Origin: Xanthobacteraceae bacterium
GTDB taxonomy: Bacteria > Pseudomonadota > Alphaproteobacteria > Rhizobiales > Xanthobacteraceae
DNA length: 46,147 nt
Reading direction: 5' to 3'
NCBI GenBank assembly: GCA_028282095.1
Contig: JANQIP010000251.1
Coordinates: forward strand, 1-46,147
A program made the translations under genes and the position numbers. This document shows positions 28,321 to 37,285 of this stretch, one piece after another. Position 1 is the first letter of the stretch. The number at the start of each line of letters is the position of its first letter. Under the pieces are notes generated by a model. It was not told the origin of the DNA and made no database searches. It saw only the letters and a program-made list of their open reading frames with translations.

Positions 28321-28442
28321 GCGCAAACCCGGTCTGGGACGGGGAGGGGTGGGGACATGACCGGACTTGCGGAGCTCCTTTCATTGCCGCCGCAGCGACA
28401 ATTGCTATCGGTTCAAGCGCCGGGCCTGACCGGACCGGGGAT

Positions 28443-29063
28443 TCACCGCGAGGTGGCGGTTGCCTTCGCCGGGCGCGAATCGCCTAGCCTGACCCAGGCA
28501 TTCGGATCGGACTGCGACTGCCGCTTCACGAAACGGTAGCTCGTCTCGATCCAGGGCAAGACGCTCTCGACCTGATTGTCGAGGATGAACTCGCCTCTGT
28601 CGGTCTTCACCGTCAGCACTGCGTGGCCCTCGTCCTTGTCGTCACGGACGACAGTGATGAGCAGCGCCTCGCGCGGCCAGCCGGCCTGGAGCAGCAGGCG
28701 GCGCTTGAGCAGCACATAGTCCTCGCAGTCGCCATAGCCATTGTCGGGATACGACCAACGCTCCACGACGCCCCACTGGTCGAGATCGGTGATGGGCTGC
28801 ACCGTGTCGTTGACCCAACTGTTGACTCGCACGAGGTCGCGCCAAGCCCGCGCGGACAGCACCACGTCACGCGGCGCGGTGCGACCGCCGGCGCATTCGC
28901 GCGGGTTTTCCGCGCAAAACGACAGCCAGCCGATCGGTGCGCGGGCGCTGTCGCCGACCGACACGTAAAGCAGGCGCTGCCGCGCCTCGCTCAACATCGC
29001 ACTCGTCGTGAGCAGAACAACGCTCAAGCCTGCCGAGGCGATCCAGCCTGGACGAACTCTCAT
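28443..29063 (-). CDS. Transglutaminase-like cysteine peptidase (BTLCP, DUF920)
   Basis: 206 residues with a signal peptide (about 1-28, ending SEA) and a transglutaminase-like domain. The predicted catalytic triad is visible: Cys113 in YGDCEDYVLLKR, His147 in EGHAVLTV, and Asp162 in ILDNQ. Family members are periplasmic and proteobacterial; some (LapG) cleave surface adhesins under c-di-GMP control, but this short single-domain form is more typical of alphaproteobacterial paralogues of unknown substrate. No LapD/LapA partner is in the window. A terminator-like hairpin lies downstream. Confidence 0.88.
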   Translation of the reverse strand: MRVRPGWIASAGLSVVLLTTSAMLSEARQRLLYVSVGDSARAPIGWLSFCAENPRECAGGRTAPRDVVLSARAWRDLVRVNSWVNDTVQPITDLDQWGVVERWSYPDNGYGDCEDYVLLKRRLLLQAGWPREALLITVVRDDKDEGHAVLTVKTDRGEFILDNQVESVLPWIETSYRFVKRQSQSDPNAWVRLGDSRPAKATATSR

Positions 29064-29478
29064 TATCGACCCCTCCCGTAAGCGTGGGGTCGAACCTCGC
29101 AGAAAAGCTTTGCACTGCCGCTAAGTCGATCGAGTCAATTCGAGCTATAAATGCATGAAATAAGGCAGCTCTACTTATCATTCAAAGTATCTATATTAGA
29201 TAATGTCACCTTTAATCTGAATTGAGTCAAATTTTATCTTTTTGAGCTGGTGTGGTCACGCCGGCATCCGGCGCCGACAAAGACCACCGCAGCACCATCG
29301 CGCGCGCCGAAAAAGCGGATTGACCGGCAAGGATGAACTTGCCCGTCTTGGTTTATCGACACTTTGCTTTACCGACATTTCGGACCGTGACGGTGCGTTT
29401 GCCCGACGCGTATTTGGGCGCGGTTGATATGGTGTGCTGGTCTGGCCAGTGTTGGCAGCTTTCGCCGGGGACGCGCAC
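29064..29478. other. Divergent intergenic region with AT-rich patch
   Basis: About 29130-29240 is clearly AT-rich against a GC-rich background (AAGTATCTATATTAGATAAT and on). It lies between the divergent BTLCP and MFS genes and is the likely promoter region for one or both. No exact -35/-10 pair is claimed. Confidence 0.4.
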
Positions 29479-30843
29479 ATGGTGACGATCAGGGAGCAAA
29501 ACCGGAAATGGTGGATCCTGGGGGCGATGGGCACCGTGCTCGGCATCGTCACCCTCGACGAGACCGTTGTTGGCGTCGCGCTGCCGACGATAATTCGTGA
29601 TCTGAACATGACCACGGTCGAGTCGCACTGGGTCGTCAACGCCTATCTGCTGGTGTTCACGGGTCTCGCCGCAGCAGCAGGACGTCTCGGCGACATCATC
29701 GGCCTCCGTCTGCTTTTTGTCGTCGGCCTCGCAATCTTCGCTCTCGCTTCGCTCGCCTGTGGTTTGGCCGAGAGCGGAGAGTGGCTCATAGGGTTGCGTG
29801 CCGCACAAGGGATCGGGGCAGCAGTGATCTTCCCCGGCTCATTGGCGATGATGACCTACGCCTTCCCGGCGGAGCAGCGCGGCATCGCGATGGGAATCTA
29901 CGGCTCGATCGGGACGCTTCTTATGTCGTTCGGTCCGCTCGTCGGCGGCTTTTTCTCGGAATACCTCTCGTGGCGGTGGATCTTCTGGATCAACCCCCCG
30001 ATCGTAGCCGTCGTCGCACTCTTGGTCCTGGCCGTATGGCAAGATCCGCCACGCACGCAGCCCAAGGTCAAACTCGATATTCCTGGATTGGTCACCCTCG
30101 TCGCGGGCCTGGGTCTGATCGTGTTTGCCGTCATGGAGGGCCCCGACTGGGGCTGGTCGCATCCGGCAATCTGGTTGCTTCTCGCTGCCGGGATCGTCGT
30201 GCTGGTTTTCTTTGTCGTGATCGAGCTAAGAGTTTCCCAGCCCTTGATCGATGTTGCCTTGTTCCGAAACGGCGCGTTCACGACTTTCAATCTGGCCATT
30301 TTCGCTGCCCAGTTCAGCAAGATCGCCGTGTTCGTGTTCGTCGCTCTCTATCTTCAGAATGCGCTCGGCTATGGTGCGTTGATCGCGGGCGCCGCGTTGC
30401 TCGTCTCGACCATCCCGACATTGATGACCGCCTATCCGACGGGCATCATTCTCGACCGCATCGGCTCGCGGCGCCTCGTTGTCGGCGCTTCCGCGGCGGG
30501 CGTCATCGCCATGCTCTGGGCCGGCCTCGCAGTGATATGGGAAAGCTATCTTCTTCTCGTGCCCGCCCTGATCGTCTGGGGCGTCTGTATCTCGCTTTGG
30601 TTCGTGCCCTCGCTGCGTGACGTCATGAACACCGTTCCGCCCGACAAACGAGGAGAGGCCGGCGGCATCAGCATGACGGCCCAGCTTCTGGGCGGGACGG
30701 TCGGCATGACGACCTGCAGCGCGCTGCTCGCCACGACATCGGTATACTGGCCGATTTACGCGGTGACCGCTTGCCTGTTCATCGTGCTCTTTGCGCTCGG
30801 CCGGACCTACATCGAACCGCTTCGGAAAACGGGTGCAACGTAA
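29479..30843 (+). CDS. MFS transporter, DHA2/EmrB-QacA type
   Basis: A 454-residue inner-membrane drug:proton antiporter family protein with 12-14 hydrophobic helices. DHA2 marks are LDETVVGVALPTIIRDL in TM1 (motif D1), AAGRLGDIIGLR (motif A), and GSIGTLLMSFGPLVGGFFSE (motif C, antiporter type). It probably exports hydrophobic or cationic compounds; the substrate is unknown. The start at ATG 29479 gives a short basic N-terminus; a Met at 29434 is less likely. No membrane fusion protein or TetR regulator is adjacent. It converges on the PilZ gene. Confidence 0.9.
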   Translation: MVTIREQNRKWWILGAMGTVLGIVTLDETVVGVALPTIIRDLNMTTVESHWVVNAYLLVFTGLAAAAGRLGDIIGLRLLFVVGLAIFALASLACGLAESGEWLIGLRAAQGIGAAVIFPGSLAMMTYAFPAEQRGIAMGIYGSIGTLLMSFGPLVGGFFSEYLSWRWIFWINPPIVAVVALLVLAVWQDPPRTQPKVKLDIPGLVTLVAGLGLIVFAVMEGPDWGWSHPAIWLLLAAGIVVLVFFVVIELRVSQPLIDVALFRNGAFTTFNLAIFAAQFSKIAVFVFVALYLQNALGYGALIAGAALLVSTIPTLMTAYPTGIILDRIGSRRLVVGASAAGVIAMLWAGLAVIWESYLLLVPALIVWGVCISLWFVPSLRDVMNTVPPDKRGEAGGISMTAQLLGGTVGMTTCSALLATTSVYWPIYAVTACLFIVLFALGRTYIEPLRKTGAT

Positions 30844-30925
30844 GCGCAAGAGCCATCGGCATCGCGAGCCCAGCGTGACTGGTCAATCTGATGGAATTGC
30901 GCTCCAAACGCCAGAAGGGGCGCTG

Positions 30926-31543
30926 TCACCCGGCGGCGAGATGGTCTTCGATATGGTCGGGATGCTGCAGGCGCGTGAACTCGACCGCGAAGCCCTCGTC
31001 GAGATGGCGCACCACCCGCCCCTGCACCTTGCCGAGCGTGACCATGGTGCCGATCGGCGGACGATGCTCGGTCGCGATCGCGACACCAGAGAGCGAAGCG
31101 TCCATGATGCGGCAGTGTACACTGAGGCCGTTCGGCAGCGCCATGCGGGTCACCGGCGAGCGCGGAACGAAGCGGCCATGCCGGCGATCCTCCGGCATGT
31201 TGAGGATGTCGCGGTTGGCAAGCCAGGTGAGCTGAGCCGCGAGCTTGTCGCGCTTGCGCGGGGTCGCGGCGAAATTCATGGCAAAACCGACATCGAAGAC
31301 GCGGGTGATCTGGCCTTCCAGCCGTCCCACATGGTCGATATAGGCTACGATCCGTTCGCCCTCGCGGCCGCTGACGGGCGCGATCATCGCCAACCCGCCG
31401 GGCGACATGTTGAGCACTTGGCAAGGAAATTCGCTGCGGTCCGCAAGCATGTAACGGCCGAGCAGATTCACCGGGACGCGCTGGAACCGTCGGCGCTCGT
31501 CGGCAAACCGTTGTAGGTTGGAGTCGTGTTGCTCGATCGACAC
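30926..31543 (-). CDS. Tandem PilZ-domain protein
   Basis: About 205 residues with two PilZ-like domains. The first has the c-di-GMP signature RRRFQR...NMSPGGLAM (RxxxR and N/DxSxxG). The second reads RFVPRSPVTRM...IMDASLSGVAI, with a DxSxxG but a less clear arginine motif. It probably senses c-di-GMP. The start is placed at GTG 31543 (VSIEQHDSNLQRF, GGAG nine bases upstream); TTG 31624 is an alternative. It lies downstream of the PAS_5 gene on the same strand, a pairing I recognise in Rhizobiales. Confidence 0.85.
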   Translation of the reverse strand: MSIEQHDSNLQRFADERRRFQRVPVNLLGRYMLADRSEFPCQVLNMSPGGLAMIAPVSGREGERIVAYIDHVGRLEGQITRVFDVGFAMNFAATPRKRDKLAAQLTWLANRDILNMPEDRRHGRFVPRSPVTRMALPNGLSVHCRIMDASLSGVAIATEHRPPIGTMVTLGKVQGRVVRHLDEGFAVEFTRLQHPDHIEDHLAAG

Positions 31544-31627
31544 TCGGGGCCGCTCCAATGTCGGACCAGCAAAGTTACGCCGCCCAGCGTTAACGCGCGG
31601 TATAGATTTGCTCAGGCTGGGCAAGGA

Positions 31628-32242
31628 TCAAGGATCGGGAGCTAGCGTGCCGGGCGCGACCGGCTGCTTGTCCGCAATCCCGCCGTCATAAACGGTGAAG
31701 CGGGCGAGTTGACGCATTCCGCGCGCCGAAGGCCGCGCAAGCGCCGGCGGCTCCGGCCGGAGAATGCGGAAGGCTCCGAGTGTCATCGCCTCAACGGGGG
31801 TGACGCCGATCCAGAAGTGATTGCCGAGCGGTGCCAGGATCCCGATGAGCTGGCCGCGCAGCGACGGTTCCGTCACGACCGGTAGAAGCAGCATTTCGAG
31901 CGGCACGGTCGGCTCGGCGAGCGTATGTCCGACTGCACCCGCCACCACGCCGATCGCTTCCTCGGCGGTGATGAGAAGGAGCGAGCGCAACAGCGGGCGG
32001 CTCTCTTCATCCCACAGATCGAGAAATGACGTGTCCTTGATTTCGCGGCAGAAAACGGCGCATACCCGGGTACCGGCAAGCCGGATCGGATGGCCGGTAC
32101 CCGGATCGAGGGAGAGGATCAAGCTGTCTCCCAACACCCTGCGCACTGCGGCCGGATCGATCTCCTTGCGCTGCGGCGCAGGCCGCGGGCCGCGCAACTC
32201 GGTCCAATAGCGAAACAGCTCACGGCTCGACGGGTGTTTCAT
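31628..32242 (-). CDS. PAS domain-containing protein (PAS_5/DUF1488-neighbour type)
   Basis: 204 residues from MKHPSSRELFRYW. The segment GPRPAPQRKEIDPAAVRRVL, then LILSLDPGTGHPIRLAGTRV and DLWDEESRPLLRSLL matches the alphaproteobacterial PAS_5 family (PF07310), of unknown ligand. No signalling output domain is fused. Expressed just ahead of the tandem PilZ gene, it may act in the same regulatory path (inference). A start six codons upstream (32260) is possible. Confidence 0.8.
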   Translation of the reverse strand: MKHPSSRELFRYWTELRGPRPAPQRKEIDPAAVRRVLGDSLILSLDPGTGHPIRLAGTRVCAVFCREIKDTSFLDLWDEESRPLLRSLLLITAEEAIGVVAGAVGHTLAEPTVPLEMLLLPVVTEPSLRGQLIGILAPLGNHFWIGVTPVEAMTLGAFRILRPEPPALARPSARGMRQLARFTVYDGGIADKQPVAPGTLAPDP

Positions 32243-32390
32243 CGGCGCTAGGTCTCGCAAGGCGGGCAGATCAACTCGGCCGCGGCGCCCCCGTAAACGC
32301 CTGTGCGGCCCTGCGCGGCACTGTTAATGATGAGTTATTATCGCAATGCGGGCCGGCGCGGGCATTTACAATGTTTCAAGGTTAACGCGC

Positions 32391-32616
32391 GCTAGAGCAT
32401 GATCCCGAAAAGTTGGCAGACTTTTCGGACACGATCATGCGACAAAACAAAGAGAAATGGAGCGCGACCGATTCAACCTGAATGGATTGCGCGCTAGTGA
32501 TGCGGCACCAACGCTTGAGCTCATCTCATCGTGTTGGTGCCGCATCACAAAGGACCGGATCTGCTGGTGTTCCGGGCTGACGGTCCGGGGTCGGACCGTC
32601 AGAGTCGGAACACTAG
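32391..32616. repeat. Repeat modules D + C + B + A (B and A inverted)
   Basis: D (32393-32440), spacer, C (32459-32496), B (32497-32548), a linker, then A (32566-32616). B here has perfect 16-base arms, GTGATGCGGCACCAAC and GTTGGTGCCGCATCAC. Junctions at 32392, 32494 and 32613 are CTAG. Same order as the copy at 22984. Confidence 0.88.
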
Positions 32617-32712
32617 AGAATGATCCCAATATGTTGGCTGACTTTTGGGGATCATGCGACAAAACAAAGAGAAAGAAAGCGCGCTTGATTCAACGAGAAG
32701 CCATCGCGCCGC
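32617..32712. repeat. Second, decayed D + C
   Basis: GAATGATCCCAATATGTTGG...GGGGATCATGC, the AAACAAAGAGAAA spacer, then a degraded C (GCGCGCTTGATTCAACGAGA...ATCGCGCC). It directly follows module A of the preceding composite, so two generations of the element lie back to back upstream of the rhomboid gene. Confidence 0.7.
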
Positions 32713-32820
32713 GGCGTTGGATCGCGACTCGGTCCCGGCCTGCCGCGTCGGACGCTCGGCATCCTTGCTTGCGGTGGGCCAGGGGGTGGCCTATCTGAAC
32801 CGAAGCGCTGGGACGCATCC

Positions 32821-33570
32821 GTGAAAAGACCATCCGAACCGCTGCTGAACCTACCGACGGTCATCACCACGCTGATCGCGGCGTTCGGCATCGTCCATGC
32901 CATCCGCGAGCTTGTTCTGACGCCCCGGCAGGACGTTGAGTTCCTGTTGGCATTTGCCTTCATTCCAGCGCGTTACACGTCGTCACTGTTGTCGGGAGAG
33001 GTGCTGCCGGGAGGCGTCGGCGCCGATGTGTGGACGTTCGTGACCTACGCCTTCATCCATGGCGACCTGACCCATCTGGTGATCAATGTCGTGTGGCTGC
33101 TACCGTTCGGAGCCGCGGTCGCCCGGCGCTTCGGAACCGGCCGGTTTCTCGCTTTGTTCGCTGCGACGGCCGCGGCGGGCGCAGGGATGCATCTGCTCAC
33201 GCATCCTGGGGAGCTCCTGCCGATGATCGGTGCCTCGGCGGCCGTTTCCGGCTGCATGGCGGCGGCGATCCGGTTCGTCTTCCAGGCGGGCGGCCCGCTC
33301 GGGGTATTCCAGAGCTCGAACCCGGCAGCGTTCCGCGTGCCGGCGGTTCCGCTGCGGGACGTCCTGCGCGATCCGCGCATTCTTGCGTTTCTGTTCATCT
33401 GGTTCGCGATCAACGCGTTTTTCGGGCTCGGCTCGGTGACCTTGCTCGGGGTCGATCAGCCGATCGCCTGGCAGGCCCATATTGGCGGGTTCCTCGCCGG
33501 GCTGCTTTTGTTCGCGGTCTTCGACCCCGTCCGTGTCGGACCCGCAATCAAGAAGCGCACGCCGTGGTGA
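32821..33570 (+). CDS. Rhomboid-family intramembrane serine protease
   Basis: 249 residues with about six to seven TM helices. Rhomboid marks are YAFIHGDLTHLVINVVWL (the HxxxN-type TM2 motif), IGASAAVSG (catalytic Ser139 in the GxSx motif, here GASA rather than GASG), and WQAHIGGFLAGLL (catalytic His220). The loop between TM5 and TM6 is longer than minimal (NPAAFRVPAVPLRDVLRDPR). Starts at GTG 32821. Substrates are unknown. It converges on the octaheme cytochrome gene with a 61-base gap. Confidence 0.9.
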   Translation: MKRPSEPLLNLPTVITTLIAAFGIVHAIRELVLTPRQDVEFLLAFAFIPARYTSSLLSGEVLPGGVGADVWTFVTYAFIHGDLTHLVINVVWLLPFGAAVARRFGTGRFLALFAATAAAGAGMHLLTHPGELLPMIGASAAVSGCMAAAIRFVFQAGGPLGVFQSSNPAAFRVPAVPLRDVLRDPRILAFLFIWFAINAFFGLGSVTLLGVDQPIAWQAHIGGFLAGLLLFAVFDPVRVGPAIKKRTPW

Positions 33571-33631
33571 TTGGTGAGTAGGCAGGTTTGTGCCGGACGC
33601 GAACGGGTTCAACGCGCCGGAGCAATCGCTC

Positions 33632-36121
33632 TCACTGCCGCAGCTCTCTGACGAATGCTTGCACGCCGGGGTCGTCCGGCTCGAGTTGCGCGAGGCGCTC
33701 GGCGTAGCGCAACGCGTCGGCGGATGCCCCCATCTCGCGGGAGAAGGCGGCAAGCGCCCGCAGTGTGTCGCGGTGATTGGGATTGCGCGCGAGCGACCGC
33801 TGCAACTCGCGGATCGCCTGTTCCCGGTCGGTTTCGGCGAGCGCGACCGCATAGACGTAAGCCAAGCGCGGATCATTGGGTGCGAGCTCGGCGGCGCGCT
33901 TCAACTCTTGCGTTGCTTCAGCTCCGCGGCCGGCGCGCACAAGCCAAAGCCCCAGCGCATGATGCGGCAGCGCCGCGTCAGGCTGACGTGCGATCATGGC
34001 GCGCAGGATGGGTTCTGCTTCGCCGTCACGCTGTAGCGCGCGGTAAAGATCGGCAAGCGTGACCGCCGCGGGCACGAATGAAGGGTCCAGTTCCAACGCC
34101 GACTTCAGTTCGGTTTCCGCTTCGGTGGGACGGCCAAGGTCCATGTAAAGCGTTGCGAGGTTGTGGCGTGCCTCCGGCCGATCGGCATTGCTGCGCTGAG
34201 ACGCGATATACTCGGTGATCCCGCGCCGGCGCCGCTCGCGCTCGTCGGTGCTCAGGCGCTGTGCCGGCAGTCCGGCAAGACGCCGCGCCGCTTCCAACCG
34301 GACGTCGCGGATCGGATCGTCCAGCATCGGCAACAGATCGCGGCGCATGCCGGCCGGCACCCCGGCATAGGCCACGACGGCCGCCCGCCTCACCAGAGGA
34401 TCGGGATCGCGCAGAAGCTTGCGCACGGTTTCGAGCGCGGCTCGATTGGTGATGCGATCGAGCCGGGCGAGCGCACTCGCGCGCGCGATCGCCGGGTGCG
34501 AGATATCCTGCGCGAGCTCCAGCAGGCGCGCCCGCGCGCCGGGCGCGCCGGCCGTGCCGGCATGCAGCACCTCCGCGAACCGCTGAAAGCCCGGGTTCAG
34601 CTCGCCATACCAGCCCTTGACCTGATCGGCCGCCCATTGCGCCGATTTGTCCTCGTGACAGGCATTGCATGCATTGGGCGTTCCGAGCTTCACGCTCAAG
34701 TCCGGGCGCGGGATGCGGAAGCTGTGATCGCGGCGGGGATCGACCACCATATAGGTCCGCGCCGGCATGTGGCACGACACGCATTGCGCGGCGGGCGAAC
34801 CCTCCTTGTGATGGTGGTGGCTGGCGGTTTCGAACTTGTCCGGCGCGTGGCATTGCACGCAGACCGCGTTTCCCTCTGCATGCAGTTTGAGGCTGTGTGG
34901 ATCGTGGCAGTCGCTGCAGGTCACGCCCGCGGCGTGCATGCGGCTCTGCAGGAACGAGCCGTAGACATAGACTTCATCGCGGATTTGCCCGTCGGGAAAG
35001 TAGAGCGGCTCGTTCAGCAAGGCGATGCGATGACTGTCGCCGATCGGCGCGCCCGGTTTCACCGTCGCCCAGAGCGGGCTGCGCCGCGAATGGCACAGCG
35101 CACAGGCCTCGATCTCGCGTGTCGTGTTCCGCGGCGGGCTGCGCACGCCATTGCCGGTCTGCGGATCGAGCGCCCAGGTGACGCCGCGGCGCTCGTCCAG
35201 AAGGACCAAGAGGCCCTTGCTGTGCGCATCGATCGCCTGCCATCCCGGTTTGCGCTCTGCCCAAGCGACATGCCGCGAGCCGGGGCCATGGCAGGTCTCG
35301 CACGACACGTTGATCTCGAAAAAGGTCGTGTCATAGGTTTTTTTTGCTGCATCATAGTTGCGGCGCAGATCGGTCGAGTGGCACTCCGCACACATATAGT
35401 TCCAGTTCTGCTGCAGCCCGGTCCAGTGCAGCGGATCGCGATGGTCGATCGTCTCATCGGGATAATAGATGTGGAACCAGCGCTGGCCGCCTTCGGCCTT
35501 GGGTCGTGCATCCCAGGCGATCGAGAGCGCCTGCAGCCGGCCGCCCGGCAATGCCACGAGATATTGCTGCAGCGGATCGACGCCGAACGTGAACTCGACC
35601 TCATAGTCGTGCAGCTTGCCATCCGGTCCGTCGGTGCGGATGAAGAATTTGCCATCGCGCCGGAAGAACGTGCTGGTCACGTCGCCATAGGTGAAGCGCG
35701 CGTCATTGAAATCGCCGAGAATGGTCTGCTCGGTCGCATGCGCCATCGCAAGCGCGTGGTGGGAGTGTTTCCATGCGTCCGCCTCGCCGGCATGGCAGGT
35801 ACGGCAGACGGGTTCGCCGACATAGGTCGCTTTGTGGATCAGGATGGGAGAGGGACTCGGCCGTGCCGTGGCTTCGGCAAGCTCAGCGACCGCATCCTCC
35901 GTCGCAGTCCAGCTCGTCCACGCGAAAAAGCCGAGAGCCGCGATGAGAACTGCGACAACGCCGCCGATTGCTGCCGGCACCCAACGCCTGTTGCCGGCCC
36001 CTGGGCTTGTCGGTCGTGCACTGGCCGGGGCAGCGGCGGCGGCAACGGCGCGCTCGCGCGAACGCGCTTGGGCTGGCGCGCCTTGTCTCTTCGCCGAGCC
36101 GGATTTTCGTGCGCGCTTCAT
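33632..36121 (-). CDS. Octaheme cytochrome c with HEAT and TPR repeats
   Basis: 829 residues. An Arg/Ala-rich cytoplasmic N-terminus and one TM anchor (47-69) lead to a periplasmic multiheme domain with eight CxxCH motifs: CRTCH 106, CAECH 244, CETCH 274, CALCH 340, CSDCH 402, CVQCH 421, CVSCH 447 and CNACH 485. HEAT-like repeats follow (about 540-620: HPAIARASALARL, DPLVRRAAVVAYA, DPIRDVRLEAARRL), then TPRs (650-815: RHNLATLYMDLGRPTEAETE). It is a predicted electron-transfer protein with a protein-binding tail; the redox partner is unknown. It is the last gene of the sulfatase-HAD-HAD-octaheme series, 75 bases after the second HAD gene. Confidence 0.92.
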   Translation of the reverse strand: MKRARKSGSAKRQGAPAQARSRERAVAAAAAPASARPTSPGAGNRRWVPAAIGGVVAVLIAALGFFAWTSWTATEDAVAELAEATARPSPSPILIHKATYVGEPVCRTCHAGEADAWKHSHHALAMAHATEQTILGDFNDARFTYGDVTSTFFRRDGKFFIRTDGPDGKLHDYEVEFTFGVDPLQQYLVALPGGRLQALSIAWDARPKAEGGQRWFHIYYPDETIDHRDPLHWTGLQQNWNYMCAECHSTDLRRNYDAAKKTYDTTFFEINVSCETCHGPGSRHVAWAERKPGWQAIDAHSKGLLVLLDERRGVTWALDPQTGNGVRSPPRNTTREIEACALCHSRRSPLWATVKPGAPIGDSHRIALLNEPLYFPDGQIRDEVYVYGSFLQSRMHAAGVTCSDCHDPHSLKLHAEGNAVCVQCHAPDKFETASHHHHKEGSPAAQCVSCHMPARTYMVVDPRRDHSFRIPRPDLSVKLGTPNACNACHEDKSAQWAADQVKGWYGELNPGFQRFAEVLHAGTAGAPGARARLLELAQDISHPAIARASALARLDRITNRAALETVRKLLRDPDPLVRRAAVVAYAGVPAGMRRDLLPMLDDPIRDVRLEAARRLAGLPAQRLSTDERERRRRGITEYIASQRSNADRPEARHNLATLYMDLGRPTEAETELKSALELDPSFVPAAVTLADLYRALQRDGEAEPILRAMIARQPDAALPHHALGLWLVRAGRGAEATQELKRAAELAPNDPRLAYVYAVALAETDREQAIRELQRSLARNPNHRDTLRALAAFSREMGASADALRYAERLAQLEPDDPGVQAFVRELRQ

Positions 36122-36196
36122 CCGCCGATCATCCGTGGAGTCTCGCGCGCGGGCACGGACGAGATTCGAGCCGCGTGCCGCCCGCTCCGTCGGTCA

Positions 36197-37213
36197 CTAT
36201 TTCGGGCCGAACGCAAAGATCGTTTTCCAGTCCTGCTTCATGTCGACCAGGGTCCAAGCGCGTGCCCGGGCTTCGTCGAGCGCCTTGTCGAGCCGGCCGA
36301 CCGTGGTGTTCCGATCATAGGCCCATTCGCGCTCACCGTCGGTGTGGTGGAGCAAACCCAAAAAACGCGGACCGCCACCGGCCGCCGTCCATTGCAGCAT
36401 TTGAAGATCGCCGTCGGAATTGCCGAAAGCGAAGATCGGCCGCCGCCCGATGAACTTGTAGATGCCGACCGGCTTGCCGGCCTCGTCATCGATGAACTCG
36501 ATTCGGTCTTCGCGAACCAGAACGGGTTCGCCGTCTCTCATCTGGAACTGCGTGATGCTCGACGAGCCAATCACGTATTGCGGCGGCACGCCATAAATGC
36601 GGTCCGCCCAAACGCGCAAGAACTCGATGCCGCCGGCGGAGGCGATATAGGTCGTAAAACCATTGTCACGTAGATAACGCAGCAGCTCGAGCATCGGCTT
36701 AAAGGCGAGATCGGTAAAGGGCCGATGAAAGCGCGGATGCTGCGCCGTCGTAATCCAATCCTCCACGATCCTGTCGAAGGCATCGGTCGTCATCCCGGAA
36801 TGGGTTGCCATTGTGAGCGTGGTCAGCCCTTTCGCGCCCGCGATGCCGAGCGCATCGAAATCGCCGTCGATCGCGGCCTTGAAGAGGGGCTGCGATTGCC
36901 ATTGCGGATGCTGCAGCACCAGCGCCCGCACGCGCTCGATCGCGAACAGGAACTGGAAGTAGACCGGCTTCTCCGACCACAGCGTGCCGTCATTATCGAA
37001 CACGGCGATACGGTCCGCGGGCGGAACGAAGGTCGGCGCGTCCTCGCCGGTGACATCGTCCACGAAACGGATGATCGACTGCTTTGCCGCACCGTCGTTC
37101 CAGGATGGCAATGGATCGGCCTGAAGCGGCGCGGTCGCGTTGGGTTCGGACGAACGGGTCTGGCCTGACCGGCCTCGTTCGTTTCCCGATCCTGGCTCTC
37201 GTGCGTGTCTCAT
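36197..37213 (-). CDS. HAD-family phosphatase, copy 2, with replaced N-terminus
   Basis: 338 residues. From PLPSWNDGAAKQSIIRFVDD (about residue 34) on it is a close paralogue of the next gene: FDNDGTLWSEKP (nucleophile Asp73), FTTYIASAGG, and IFAFGNSDGDLQML (motif IV). Unlike that copy it has no signal peptide. Residues 1-23 (MRHAREPGSGNERGRSGQTR...) match the start of the octaheme cytochrome (MKRARKSGSAKRQGAPAQAR...), and 16 bases around and upstream of the two ATGs are identical. It therefore looks like a chimera and may stay in the cytoplasm. The phosphatase substrate is unknown. Confidence 0.85.
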   Translation of the reverse strand: MRHAREPGSGNERGRSGQTRSSEPNATAPLQADPLPSWNDGAAKQSIIRFVDDVTGEDAPTFVPPADRIAVFDNDGTLWSEKPVYFQFLFAIERVRALVLQHPQWQSQPLFKAAIDGDFDALGIAGAKGLTTLTMATHSGMTTDAFDRIVEDWITTAQHPRFHRPFTDLAFKPMLELLRYLRDNGFTTYIASAGGIEFLRVWADRIYGVPPQYVIGSSSITQFQMRDGEPVLVREDRIEFIDDEAGKPVGIYKFIGRRPIFAFGNSDGDLQMLQWTAAGGGPRFLGLLHHTDGEREWAYDRNTTVGRLDKALDEARARAWTLVDMKQDWKTIFAFGPK

Positions 37214-37285
37214 CCGCCGATCATCTCCGGGGCCGCATGGGCAGACGAGGAAGACACCCGAGGCGAGCGCCGCTCCCGCCGCGAG

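Noticed and set aside
28129..28539. Plus-strand 136-codon frame
   Set aside because: It overlaps the BTLCP gene on the opposite strand and crosses a terminator-like hairpin; no ribosome site or family match.
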